Source: Deltaproteobacteria bacterium HGW-Deltaproteobacteria-15
GTDB lineage: Bacteria; Desulfobacterota; DSM-4660; Desulfatiglandales; HGW-15
Length of the DNA: 64,000 bases
Assembly (NCBI GenBank): GCA_002840535.1
Contig: PHBH01000012.1
Coordinates: 46,650-110,649 of the forward strand
Direction of reading: 5' to 3'
Shown here in pieces: positions 17,035-25,711 of this stretch. The position numbers were made by a program, and so were the translations under genes. The notes under the pieces were generated by a model. The model was given only the letters and a program-made list of their open reading frames with translations. It did not search any database and was not told the origin of the DNA. The stretch's first letter is position 1; the number at the start of each line of letters is the position of its first letter.

Positions 17035-17733
17035 ATGCATAAGAACGATCAGGAACACGGGAATGCTTCCTATGAATCGGATGACTGTATCTGCAGAAAA
17101 TCGACACGGAGAGAGTTCTTCAAAACGACAGCGGTCCTCGGTGTCGGCGTGATTGCAGCCGCTGCCTTGCCGCACCCGGCTGCAGTGGCGGAAACCGCTG
17201 TTTCCATCCCGGACGTCTCGATACGCATGAAGAGCCGGGACTCCTATCTTGTCGGGGTGACCGCCGGCGATGTCATTGAGATCAAACTCGCCGACGTACT
17301 CAAATTCCATGGATACTGTGCAGGCGGCGTGGCGTTCGCGTTCCGAGCGGCGCAGGAGGCTTTCAAGGTGCTTTACGGAAACGAACTGCCGGTTCGTCAA
17401 TCCATCAAAATCCAGACATCCCACCATTGCTGCCAGGCAGGCGCTCTGGCCTACATCACGGGCGCAAGATCAGACTTCGGGGCCGAGAGGAGTGTAGGGG
17501 ATCTGGTGTTGATTCCACCGGAAGAGAAGAAGATCGTTTTCATTGACAAGAAAGGAAGGGGGCAGGTGACCTTGCGGCCCCTTTTCAATCCGCATGATAC
17601 CTTCAAACCGCTATTCCAGAGGGTGATCAAGCAAGAGGACTTCGCCCCGAAGGTCCGGCAGGCGCTCCATGAGGCAGTTCAGGAATATGTGAATGGTCCG
17701 GTGGAAAAGCTTTTTCAAATAGAACGCGCCTGA
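17035..17733 (+). CDS. Tat-exported FmdE-like protein
   Basis: 232 residues. Residues 19-50 form a twin-arginine signal (STRREFFKTTAVLG then a hydrophobic, Ala-rich stretch). The mature part carries the FmdE-domain pattern FHGYCAGGVAFAFRAAQEAF, then TSHHCCQAGALAYITGAR, with conserved His and Cys. FmdE is known from the formylmethanofuran dehydrogenase operons of methanogens and is linked to molybdenum, but its chemistry is unsettled. The usual C-terminal zinc ribbon is absent. ATG 17035 has GGAGGT 8 nt upstream. The gene follows modC and precedes the helper-like gene by 28 bp. Export by Tat suggests folding, perhaps with a bound ligand, in the cytoplasm. Confidence 0.8.
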   Translation: MHKNDQEHGNASYESDDCICRKSTRREFFKTTAVLGVGVIAAAALPHPAAVAETAVSIPDVSIRMKSRDSYLVGVTAGDVIEIKLADVLKFHGYCAGGVAFAFRAAQEAFKVLYGNELPVRQSIKIQTSHHCCQAGALAYITGARSDFGAERSVGDLVLIPPEEKKIVFIDKKGRGQVTLRPLFNPHDTFKPLFQRVIKQEDFAPKVRQALHEAVQEYVNGPVEKLFQIERA

Positions 17734-17761
17734 GATCCTCTAACGGAGGCCCCTTAAAAGC

Positions 17762-18544
17762 ATGGCTTGGAGTCCTCAAGCAAACTTTCTAGGAGAGAAG
17801 CCTGAGAAGTTTTCCCTTTTCGATGTCCCTTCGCATGCCCGGCTAAAAAGGGATGTCGAACTTGATCTCGTGTTTCTCTTTGAATTCAATCGCGATCTCG
17901 ACCGCAACGCGCAGTTGGTCCGACTGAACGAAGGCTTCTTTGAGCAAAGGATGGAAAAACTGGAAGCGCACGTTCCTATCTGCACGAACGCCTACGAGAA
18001 CGCTTTAGCAAGGCTTCACGAACTTCTTCTGATCTGTGCGGCCAACTATGCAAACAATTGCGAGTATGCCGCGGTGGGAGATCTCATGTTCAACCCCAGG
18101 CTCACGCTGGTTCATATCAGAGGCTGCAAGGAACCCGTTGTCAAGGAGCGCCATATGCCCCTGACCGAGCAGTTCAGATACAGGGCGCAAACACACGCAG
18201 GGGTTGTGTCCTGGCTGAAAACGGAAACCACCGTCCGAATAGAAAAGGAACCTCTGATTCCGCATTCCTACGGGATTCTGAAGAATTCCCGTTTCATCCT
18301 TCATGGCTATCTGGAGTACGCTAGGGCCAGGGCCGTTCAAATCGCGCAACTGATCTCTTCTCTGTGCTGTCAAGGCTTTGAAAATCGTATGGATCTGGAA
18401 ACCTGGCTCAGGAGCGCCAACGAAGCCGACAGAGCCCTCGTAGAGTCAAGTCTAATCCCGCTTGATTGGCAGAGATTCCGAAGACTGGGCGCACTGGTCG
18501 ACCGTGCACTTCATCAAATGCGGGTCAATCCCATATTCCTTTGA
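17762..18544 (+). CDS. Unrecognised protein, paralogue of the one at 6437-7228
   Basis: 260 residues, soluble, no signal peptide. The core shared with the minus-strand protein at 6437-7228 includes LARLHELLLICAANYANNCEY and the later EPLIPHSYGILKNSRFILHGYLE. The two proteins diverge at their N-termini. It is 28 bp downstream of the Tat-exported FmdE-like gene, so they are probably co-transcribed, and it lies next to a Sec-type formate dehydrogenase. A chaperone or a proof-reading factor for a Mo/W protein is an inference from context only. Confidence 0.7.
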   Translation: MAWSPQANFLGEKPEKFSLFDVPSHARLKRDVELDLVFLFEFNRDLDRNAQLVRLNEGFFEQRMEKLEAHVPICTNAYENALARLHELLLICAANYANNCEYAAVGDLMFNPRLTLVHIRGCKEPVVKERHMPLTEQFRYRAQTHAGVVSWLKTETTVRIEKEPLIPHSYGILKNSRFILHGYLEYARARAVQIAQLISSLCCQGFENRMDLETWLRSANEADRALVESSLIPLDWQRFRRLGALVDRALHQMRVNPIFL

Positions 18545-18740
18545 AAGGATTGCTTGACAGGGGTTCGCCACCCAGGTGGCCTGAAACTCCTTGCCTTCCG
18601 GATCCGGCACCGCTTGTCCGGGGATGTTCCCACGAAACACTCCTCGTCGAAACTCAGAAAAGGCCATGGGACGCCATCGGAGGTTGAGAGGCTGGAGGAC
18701 GCGAAGTCCCGGAAGAGGCTTTCGTCAAATGGGATAACGA

Positions 18741-19064
18741 TCAATGTAAAACCACGGACTGGACCGGCTCCTGAGTCGATGGACACCTGCTGGCAAGGAT
18801 CATGGTGGTTCTGACAAAGGCTCCCGGATTGCTCAGTATCCCCTGTGCGAGCTCTTCGCAGGGACAATTTACGATGATGCTTCGGAGACTGTCATTCGCG
18901 ATCTGCCACAGGAGGGTGAGGGAATATCGGCTCTTGTGGTCCTGGAACGCGTCCACCACTGCACGCCCCCAGGCGCCGATGGACTCCGCCCCCTCGTAAA
19001 CCCCCCCACGGAATGCCGCATCCAGGGAATCCCTCAATTGCAGACAAAGCAGGAATTCACACAT
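18741..19064 (-). CDS. Small protein translationally coupled to fdhA
   Basis: 107 residues, mostly helical-looking (RDSLDAAFRGGVYEGAESIG then AVVDAFQDHKSRYSLTLLWQ). The ATG at 19064 overlaps the fdhA stop in ATGTGTGA and has GAGGAG 7 nt upstream, which supports real expression. I do not recognise the family. It might be a small accessory or delta-like subunit of formate dehydrogenase, by position only. The final ~20 residues look unstructured. Confidence 0.55.
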   Translation of the reverse strand: MCEFLLCLQLRDSLDAAFRGGVYEGAESIGAWGRAVVDAFQDHKSRYSLTLLWQIANDSLRSIIVNCPCEELAQGILSNPGAFVRTTMILASRCPSTQEPVQSVVLH

Positions 19065-21846
19065 TCTTGACTCCTCGTTCTTGAATTTTCTCAAGCCGCA
19101 CTGCGCAAGCCTTGTATTCGGCCGTGAGTGTGACAGGATCGAAAGCCGGATTGGTAAGCCAGTTGGCGTTGCCTCCCCTGAAGTGAAAGGCCATCCAGAC
19201 CATTCCCTTGGGGACCTCTCGGGTGACCCTCGCCTTGACCTCCACCTCTCCTCGGCGGGATTTGACCCGAATTGTCTCCCCCTGCTCGATGTCTAATTCC
19301 CCTGCGTCGTCAGGACTGATGTCGGCGGTTTCTTCGGAAAGGATTTCGTTGAGACCTTCCGAGCGGCCTGTCTGGGTTCTGGTATGATAGTGGGTCAATC
19401 GCCTCCCGGTGCTCAACACAAAGGGATACTCGTCGCATGGGACCTCGGCCGGCGGGGTCCAGTCCACGGGCGTGAACACCCCCAGCCCGCAGCTGAACTG
19501 GCCGTCCTTATGCAGGATGCACGTGCCGGGGTGGGTCTCGTCCGGGCAGGGCCACTGAAGGCCGTTTCTTTCCAATCGTGAGTATTTGATGCCGCAAAGC
19601 TGAGGGGCAAGGACGCTTACCTCTTTGTCCCATATCTCCCGCGCGCTGTCGGACGTCCAGTCACGACCGAGACACTTTGCGATCTGTTTGAATATCCACC
19701 AGTTCGGCATGGCCAGACCGGGCGGATTGCTCGCCGTTCTGACCCGGCTCACCCTGCGCTCGCTGTTGGTAAAGGTGCCGTCGTTTTCGCTCCAGGCCGC
19801 AGCGGGGAAGACCACGTGGGCGAACTTCGTTGTCTCGTTGGGAAAGATGTCCTGGCAGATCAGGAACTCGGCGGAGGCCAACTCGTGCTCAACTTTTCGG
19901 ATGTCGGGTTCCGTGTTGGCCAGGTTTTCTCCAAAGACATAGAACACCCTGATCTGTTTTGTAACCAGGCCCTCCATCATCTGGGGAATCATCAGGCCGG
20001 GTTTCTCAGGCAGCCTGGAAACAGACCAGGCCTTTTCGAATTTCGCCCGATTCGCAGGGTCGGCCACGGAGTGATACCCGGGGAAGACATTTGGCAGTGC
20101 CCCCATGTCGCAGGCGCCCTGGACATTGTTCTGACCCCGGAGCGGATTGACCCCTCCGCATTCGACGCCCATGTTCCCTAGGAGCATCTGGAGATTGGCA
20201 ACCGAGAGAACGTTGTTCCTGCCGCAGGTGTGTTCCGTTATTCCAAGCGTGTAGCAGAGCATCATGGGCTTGACCGAAGCGATCCGCCGCGCCGCATCCC
20301 TGATCATCCCGGCATCGATGCCGCAGATCTCCGCGGCCCTCTCGGGAGGGTACTCCATCACCTTCTGCTTCAATTCCTCAAATCCCGCTGTGCAAGTACT
20401 CACAAACTTCCTGTCGTAAAGGTCCTCCCGGACCAGCACGTGCATCAGACCGTTCAGAAAGGCGATGTCTGTTCCGACTCTTATAGGGACATGGAGGGAC
20501 GCGAAGTCCGTCAGTTTGTGCTTTCTCGGGTCCACCACCACGAGCTGGGCCCCGTTGAGAACCGCGTTTTTCACAAACGTTGCTGCCACGGGATGCGCTT
20601 CAGTCATGTTCGATCCGATGACCATCAGCATTTTGGCCCTGGACATCTCGTTGAACGAATTGGTCATCGCCCCTGAACCGAAGGAGGTCGCCAGACCGGC
20701 GACAGTGGGGGCGTGTCAGGTCCGCGCGCAGTGATCGATGTTGTTGGTTCCGAGCGCCGCGCGAAAGAGCTTCTGCATGTTGTAGGAGTCTTCATTGATG
20801 CTGCGGGCGCAGCTCACGCCTGCAATGGCATCCGGCCCATAGGTGGAAATCGTTTCTTTCAGTTTTCCGGCCACCAGATCGAGCGTTTCATCCCAGGAAG
20901 CCTCACGGAAACCGGTGCTTTCCCGGATCAAAGGGGTTTTCAATCTTTCTTCCGAGTAGATGAAGTCATATCCATAGCGGCCTTTTACGCAAAGACGGCC
21001 CCGGTTGGGCTCCGCATCCTCGACACCGGTCACCTTCACAATCCTGCCATTCCTGACGTGGAGCCACTGCTGACAACCGACTCCGCAGTAAGGGCAGGTG
21101 GTGCGGATCTTTCGGGTTTCCCATGGGCGATAGGAATTCAGGGACTTCTTATCGATGAGCGCCCCTACCGGACAGGCCTGGACGCACTCGCCGCAGAAGA
21201 CGCAATCGGACCGGATCAACGGGCGGTCCCCGGTAGCGGTGACCTTGGTCTCCGCTCCGCGGTAACCGAAGCTGATGGCGCGGTTGACTTGCACTTCATT
21301 GCAAGCCTGGACACAGCGCCCGCAAAGAATACAGCGGGAGAAATCCCTCGCAATCAGAGGATTCACGTCCTCCACCGGGTGCTTCGGCTCGGAAGGTTGA
21401 AATCGACTGGACCGGACCTGGTATTGGATGGCCAGGTCCTGCAGCCTGCATTCCCCGTAGGCCGGACAGAGATCCTGATGTCCCCTGACGCTCATAGCCT
21501 CCAACTGCGCATCGGTCCAGGAATCGCTGTCCAGGTCCTGGGCCAGGCAGTTGTGATGACCCGAGGAGAGCAGCAGTTCCAGGTTCAGCCGTCTCGCACT
21601 CACGACGCGGGGGGAGGATGTCTTGACTACCATTTTTGCCGAGGCCGGTGTGGCGCAGGATGCGACAAGGGTCCTGGCCCCTTCCACCTCCACAAGGCAC
21701 ATCCGGCATGCCCCGGTCGGCGTTGCCCCCTTCAGCACGCAGAGGGTGGGGATGTGAATGTTGTTTTCCTCTGCGACCTCGAGGATGGTCTGTCCTGACC
21801 GGAAGGCGAGCTCCCTGCCGTCTATGAAGATCCTGTTACCGCCCAT
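19057..21846 (-). CDS. fdhA: Selenocysteine-containing formate dehydrogenase catalytic subunit
   Basis: 929 residues when the in-frame TGA at 20716-20718 is read as selenocysteine (residue 377). The context CART-U-HAPTVAGL matches the catalytic Sec region of FdhA proteins. The N-terminal ~215 residues are NuoG-like: a [2Fe-2S] domain (CVLKGATPTGACRMC), a GHHNC site and two [4Fe-4S] sets (CILCGRC, CVFCGEC). The catalytic [4Fe-4S] motif is CPYCGVGC. Soluble enzymes of this layout oxidise formate or reduce CO2 and pass electrons to NAD, ferredoxin or hydrogenase partners. Those partner genes are not in the window. The start is ATG 21846 with GGGGTGG upstream. A four-base-offset overlap couples it to the small gene downstream. 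Confidence 0.93.
20687..20715 (-). promoter_or_regulatory. Bacterial SECIS-like hairpin after the fdhA TGA
   Basis: On the coding strand GTCGCC-GGTCT-GGCGAC (20703 down to 20687) forms a perfect 6-bp stem. Its GGUCU apical loop is the same as that of the E. coli fdhF SECIS element. The loop begins 18 nt after the TGA, within the spacing SelB needs. Confidence 0.85.
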
Positions 21847-21873
21847 GTCCACCCCGTCTTTCAAACGATTTAT

Positions 21874-22016
21874 TATGTCAAATATGATTCAACTTCCGAC
21901 AATGGCGAGTAACATATCCCTGCTTTCATGTCAATACTGACATAATAAAAGACAATGGATCTTGACACGCGCCGACGTTTCATATATCGAATTTGATTTA
22001 TGTCACATTTGATATG
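21874..22016. promoter_or_regulatory. Cluster of operator-like sites between fdhA and a divergent oxidoreductase gene
   Basis: Four copies of the recurrent motif occur in the divergent promoter region. They are TATGTCA-AATA-TGATTCA (21874-21891), CATGTCA-ATAC-TGACATA (21927-21944, the best), TATATCG-AATT-TGATTTA (21983-22000, weak) and TATGTCA-CATT-TGATATG (21999-22016). The last two share an edge. The cluster suggests co-regulation of fdhA (start 21846) and the gene at 22105. Confidence 0.6.
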
Positions 22017-22104
22017 AATCAGAAGCAATCGCCCGTGACGGTTCGGTTGTCCGGGCGGCGTTTTTCTGATGAGCAGATCCATCGTTATTTTAAGGAGATT
22101 ACTC

Positions 22105-24192
22105 ATGACGACGAAAAAGGTGTACAGCGTCTGCGGCATGTGTACGGTCCGCTGCCCGATCGAGGTCGAGGTGAAGGATGGGTCCCGCGTCTCCGTAAGG
22201 GGAAACCCTCATGCGGCCGGAATTCAAGGATCCTTATGCGCCCGGGGCGGGGCTGGGCCCGCCCTGGTAAGTGACAACGAACGGCCTAGAACCCCCATGA
22301 TCAGGGAAGGCGCAAGGGGCGAAGGACGTTGGCGCCGGGCAACCTGGGAGGAGGCCCTGGATTTCGTCGCCGGCAGACTCGGTGAAATCACTGCAGCCCA
22401 CGGAGGAAGAAGCGTCCTCTTTTCCGACCGCGGGGGGCCCTTCCGGGACCTGCATCAGGCTTTCATGCGGGGTCTAGGCTCTCCCAACTACAGCAATCAC
22501 GATGCCTCCTGCGCCCGTAACGTCCAGCACGCGGCCCTTTCGGTATTCGGCTTCGGGAGAAAGGACGTCGTCTACGACCTGAAGAATTCAAGGCACGTGA
22601 TCCTCCAGAGCCGGAACATTTTCGAGTCCATCAATGTGAAGGAGGTCAATGACCTGACCAGTGCGCTGGGCAACGGCTGCCGTCTTACTGTCATCGACAT
22701 CCGCAGCACGCTCACGGCTTCCAAAGCCCATGACTTCTTTCTGATAAGGCCGGGGACCGATTATGCCTTCAATCTGGCGGTCATCCACACTCTCCTCTAT
22801 AAGGATCTCTACGATGGTTCCTTTGCCCACATGTGGATCAAGGACCTCAGGGAACTCCGGGAATTCATAAGGCCCTACACCCCGGAATGGGCGGAGGATG
22901 AAACGGGAATAGAGAGCCAGAGAATCGTGGCATTTGTGCGGGACCTTGCGGCTGCAAAGCCATCGGTCGTGTGGCACCCGGGCTGGATGACATCCAGGTA
23001 CAAAGACTCGTTCTACGTCTGCCGCACCGCCTATTTGATCAACGCCCTGCTCGGCTCGGTCGGCGCCAAAGGAGGGCTTCCGATCGCGAACAAGCCCGGA
23101 GATGTAGGCCGAAAGGGCTTGAAGAAACTTGCGGACCTTTTCCCCAAGCCCAAAGACAAAAGGGCCGACGGGGTAGGCTGGAGATATCCCCATTTCGACG
23201 CAGGCCCGGGTCTTCTTCATCTCTCCTTCAAGGCCATCGAGAGCGAAGAGCCTTACCCTATCAAGGCGTATATCGCCTATCGCCACGACCCGCTCATGGG
23301 TTTTCCGGACCCTGACAGATTGAAAGCCATCCTGCAGAAACTGAATCTCCTGGTTTCGGTGACCTTCAGCTGGTCCGACACCGCATGGTTCTCGGACGTG
23401 GTGCTCCCCCTTTCACCGTACCTTGAAAGGGAAAGCATCCTGGCAACGAAGAACGGATTGAAGCCCTACTTCTTCCTCCGAAATCGCGCCCTGGAGCCCC
23501 GCTTCGACACCCTTGCAGATTGGGAGATCATCTCCGGGTTGAGCAAGAGGCTCAATCTGCAGCCACTTGCATTCGGGTCCATCGAGGACATCAGGAAATT
23601 CCAGCTCGAGGGAACCGGTGTCGGCATAGAGAAGTTCGGGGCCACAGGCATGGTGGCTCTCTGCAGCGAGCCCACGTACAGGAAAAGAGAGGAACTGAAG
23701 TTCAATACTCCCTCAGGCAAGATCGAGGTCCTCTCGGAAAAGCTGGAGTCGCAGTCCATTCCATCCCTGAAATCGTATGAGTCTCCCTCCATTCCTGCGG
23801 ACGGGCAATTCCGGCTCACTTTCGGCCGTTGCGCCGTTCATACCCAGGGGCACACGGTGAACAATCCCCTGCTCTCCGAGGAGATGCCTGAAAACGTTCT
23901 ATGGATAAACACAGAGGCGGCAGGGGAATTGAGGATCGATGACGGCTCGACCGTGGAGGTTGCCAGTCGCAACCACTCCGGGAGAATGAAGGCAAAGCTC
24001 ACGGAGTTCATTCACCCGGAAGCGGTCTTCATGGTCCATGGCTTCGGCCACACCCTGCCCGTTGAGAGCCGTGCGCGCGGGAAAGGAGTTTCGGACAGTC
24101 ACCTTATGCCCGGAGGGCTGGATGTATGGGATCCTGCCGGCGGCGGCGTCGCCATGCAGGAGCACTTCGTTACAGTGAGAAAAGTGACCTAG
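22105..24192 (+). CDS. Cytoplasmic molybdopterin oxidoreductase, thiosulfate/polysulfide reductase-like
   Basis: 695 residues. It starts at ATG 22105 (AAGGAGA 8 nt upstream) directly into a [4Fe-4S] motif, CGMCTVRCP...CARG, without a Tat signal, so it is cytoplasmic. The probable metal-ligand Cys is in DASCARNVQ. Other family features are VIDIRSTLTASKAHD, RPGTDYAF, NTPSGKIEVLS and a C-terminal domain with LWINTEAAGELRIDDG. It is divergent from fdhA across the motif cluster. No iron-sulfur or membrane partner is adjacent on this strand, so the electron acceptor and substrate are unknown. Confidence 0.85.
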   Translation: MTTKKVYSVCGMCTVRCPIEVEVKDGSRVSVRGNPHAAGIQGSLCARGGAGPALVSDNERPRTPMIREGARGEGRWRRATWEEALDFVAGRLGEITAAHGGRSVLFSDRGGPFRDLHQAFMRGLGSPNYSNHDASCARNVQHAALSVFGFGRKDVVYDLKNSRHVILQSRNIFESINVKEVNDLTSALGNGCRLTVIDIRSTLTASKAHDFFLIRPGTDYAFNLAVIHTLLYKDLYDGSFAHMWIKDLRELREFIRPYTPEWAEDETGIESQRIVAFVRDLAAAKPSVVWHPGWMTSRYKDSFYVCRTAYLINALLGSVGAKGGLPIANKPGDVGRKGLKKLADLFPKPKDKRADGVGWRYPHFDAGPGLLHLSFKAIESEEPYPIKAYIAYRHDPLMGFPDPDRLKAILQKLNLLVSVTFSWSDTAWFSDVVLPLSPYLERESILATKNGLKPYFFLRNRALEPRFDTLADWEIISGLSKRLNLQPLAFGSIEDIRKFQLEGTGVGIEKFGATGMVALCSEPTYRKREELKFNTPSGKIEVLSEKLESQSIPSLKSYESPSIPADGQFRLTFGRCAVHTQGHTVNNPLLSEEMPENVLWINTEAAGELRIDDGSTVEVASRNHSGRMKAKLTEFIHPEAVFMVHGFGHTLPVESRARGKGVSDSHLMPGGLDVWDPAGGGVAMQEHFVTVRKVT

Positions 24193-24204
24193 CGCAGTGT
24201 GACT

Positions 24205-24348
24205 TAGTGTGGCGTCTCACAAATACCTTGATTAAGCATCTCATTTCGACCTCCCGCCTAAGCGGGGGGGAGAAATCTTACATTTCATTGACTTAAAAGA
24301 TCTCTCCCTGCGGTCGAGATGACAACTTACTTCTGAAACGCCACATTA
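24205..24348. mobile_element. MITE-like palindromic element, copy 1
   Basis: The ends TAGTGTGGCGT (24205-24215) and ACGCCACATTA (24338-24348) are inverted repeats with one mismatch. The inside carries CATTTCGACC and GATCTCTCCCTGCGGTCGAG, also found with small changes in copy 2 at 33003-33125. It has no coding capacity. It begins 13 bp after the stop of the oxidoreductase gene. Confidence 0.6.
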
Positions 24349-24524
24349 GATGTGACTTTACGTCTACGTCATTCCGGACTCGCTCCGGAATCCAGCGTAA
24401 ATTTGTCTCTGCACCCAAGCGGAACCACTCAGTCCAGTGCAAGCGGAACGAACCGCAAAACGGACAAACCCGTTTCGCCCCAATGTGTTAATGAAACACA
24501 TCGGGGCGATTTTTTCCGGGGTTC
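24349..24524. other. Intergenic tail with a REP-like hairpin
   Basis: It contains ATTCCGGA-CTCGC-TCCGGAAT, an 8-bp perfect hairpin of the kind seen in scattered REP-like repeats, followed by the terminator listed separately. With the MITE-like element this accounts for the 24193-24524 gap; no gene is seen. Confidence 0.5.
24476..24515 (+). terminator. Rho-independent terminator
   Basis: CGCCCCAATGTGTT and AAACACATCGGGGCG pair around an AATG loop, with a mismatch, and are followed by A and six T. It should stop plus-strand transcription from the oxidoreductase gene before the convergent gene ending at 24525. Confidence 0.85.
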
Positions 24525-25613
24525 CTACCTGCTTGCCTTTGCAGGACGGGCCTCAAAAGGAGCCCACTTCGATCTCTGGTCGAATCTCGCCACCCAGAGC
24601 GGCTCGCAGTGGGGATACTCCCATTTGTAGTCGGGTACCTTCTTGATCTGAAAGCACTCCTCAAGGGGGTGCGAGAACACCTCTCTAAGGTGGCGGTATT
24701 GAAGCCACTCGAACTCCTCGCGCACCTTATTCGGATCCACTGTTTGTCTGCCGTCCTTGGAAACGTATTTCAGGTTGTCCTTGAGGTCCCGCAGCCGCTG
24801 AAGCAATTCCGGTTGGCTGTATTTCCATTTGATTTTGCAGTCACCCACTTGCTCGGAAGGGGTATCGGGTTCATGCTTCCAGGCCGACCACCTCTTGTAA
24901 GGCGACGGGTTCGGCTTGTTGGGCTCCCCGAAAACGGTCATCGCATTCCAGGACTGGATTCCGTCCTTCCACGCGCCCATCCATGTCTCCTGGTTGTCGA
25001 TCCGCTGGAGGACGACGGCATGGCCCAGGCTCAAATCCACGACGATGTTCCCGAAATGGATTCGCCCACCCGTGATATAGGTCAGCGAATCGGTAATGCA
25101 TGGTGATTCACCCCCGCGGCCCCGAAGGATGGTCCTGTCCACCACACCATTAGGGAACATCCTGTCGAAGATGAGCCTGCAGATCGCGGCCGTGTAGTAA
25201 AGCGCTTCGCATGAATGGCCGTGGAAACGGATGATGTCCTTCATGCCGAATTTGAGCGTGTGTTTGAAATACTGGCCCGCGGTTCCGGCCGTGAATATGG
25301 ATTGAAACTCCGGGAGGTACTTGCATTCTTCCTGCAGCGGCGCATAAAAAGTGGGGGTGTTGTCTGTGAAATCGGTTCCTCGATACACATATTTCGGTGG
25401 AGAGTCGAAAGGCTTATACTCCTTGCGCGCCTTCTCCTCCAGGGCCTCATACTCTTTCTGTTTGGCGGCCCAATGCTCCGCGATGGCCGACTCCTTGTTT
25501 TCCGGCTCCGCATGCACGAAAGGAACCGCGCCCAGCAAGGCGGCAGCTGAAGCGAGGCCGGCCCCTTTCAGGAATTTTCTGCGATCTTCGCGTCTATCCT
25601 TTTCCATACCCAT
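24525..25613 (-). CDS. Tat-exported FmdE-domain protein
   Basis: 362 residues. A twin-arginine signal (REDRRKFLKGAGLASAAALLG) is cut near VHAEPEN. The mature N-terminal ~60 residues are charged and helical. The FmdE-like core is IIRFHGHSCEALYYTAAICRLIF, then CITDSLTYITGGRIHFGN, with His and Cys as in the protein at 17035-17733. A C-terminal extension of ~120 residues is unique to this copy. GAGGAGA precedes the ATG. It is downstream of the dihaem protein on the same strand, 98 bp apart, and both are predicted to be exported, so they may form a periplasmic pair. Confidence 0.78.
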   Translation of the reverse strand: MGMEKDRREDRRKFLKGAGLASAAALLGAVPFVHAEPENKESAIAEHWAAKQKEYEALEEKARKEYKPFDSPPKYVYRGTDFTDNTPTFYAPLQEECKYLPEFQSIFTAGTAGQYFKHTLKFGMKDIIRFHGHSCEALYYTAAICRLIFDRMFPNGVVDRTILRGRGGESPCITDSLTYITGGRIHFGNIVVDLSLGHAVVLQRIDNQETWMGAWKDGIQSWNAMTVFGEPNKPNPSPYKRWSAWKHEPDTPSEQVGDCKIKWKYSQPELLQRLRDLKDNLKYVSKDGRQTVDPNKVREEFEWLQYRHLREVFSHPLEECFQIKKVPDYKWEYPHCEPLWVARFDQRSKWAPFEARPAKASR

Positions 25614-25711
25614 GAAAATCTCCTCAATCGTCGTTCACTGCTCCACTTCCACCTATACTCCCCATCAAGCACTTCCCCTCCCCCTTGGTGGGAGGGGGGA
25701 AGATGCCTGCT

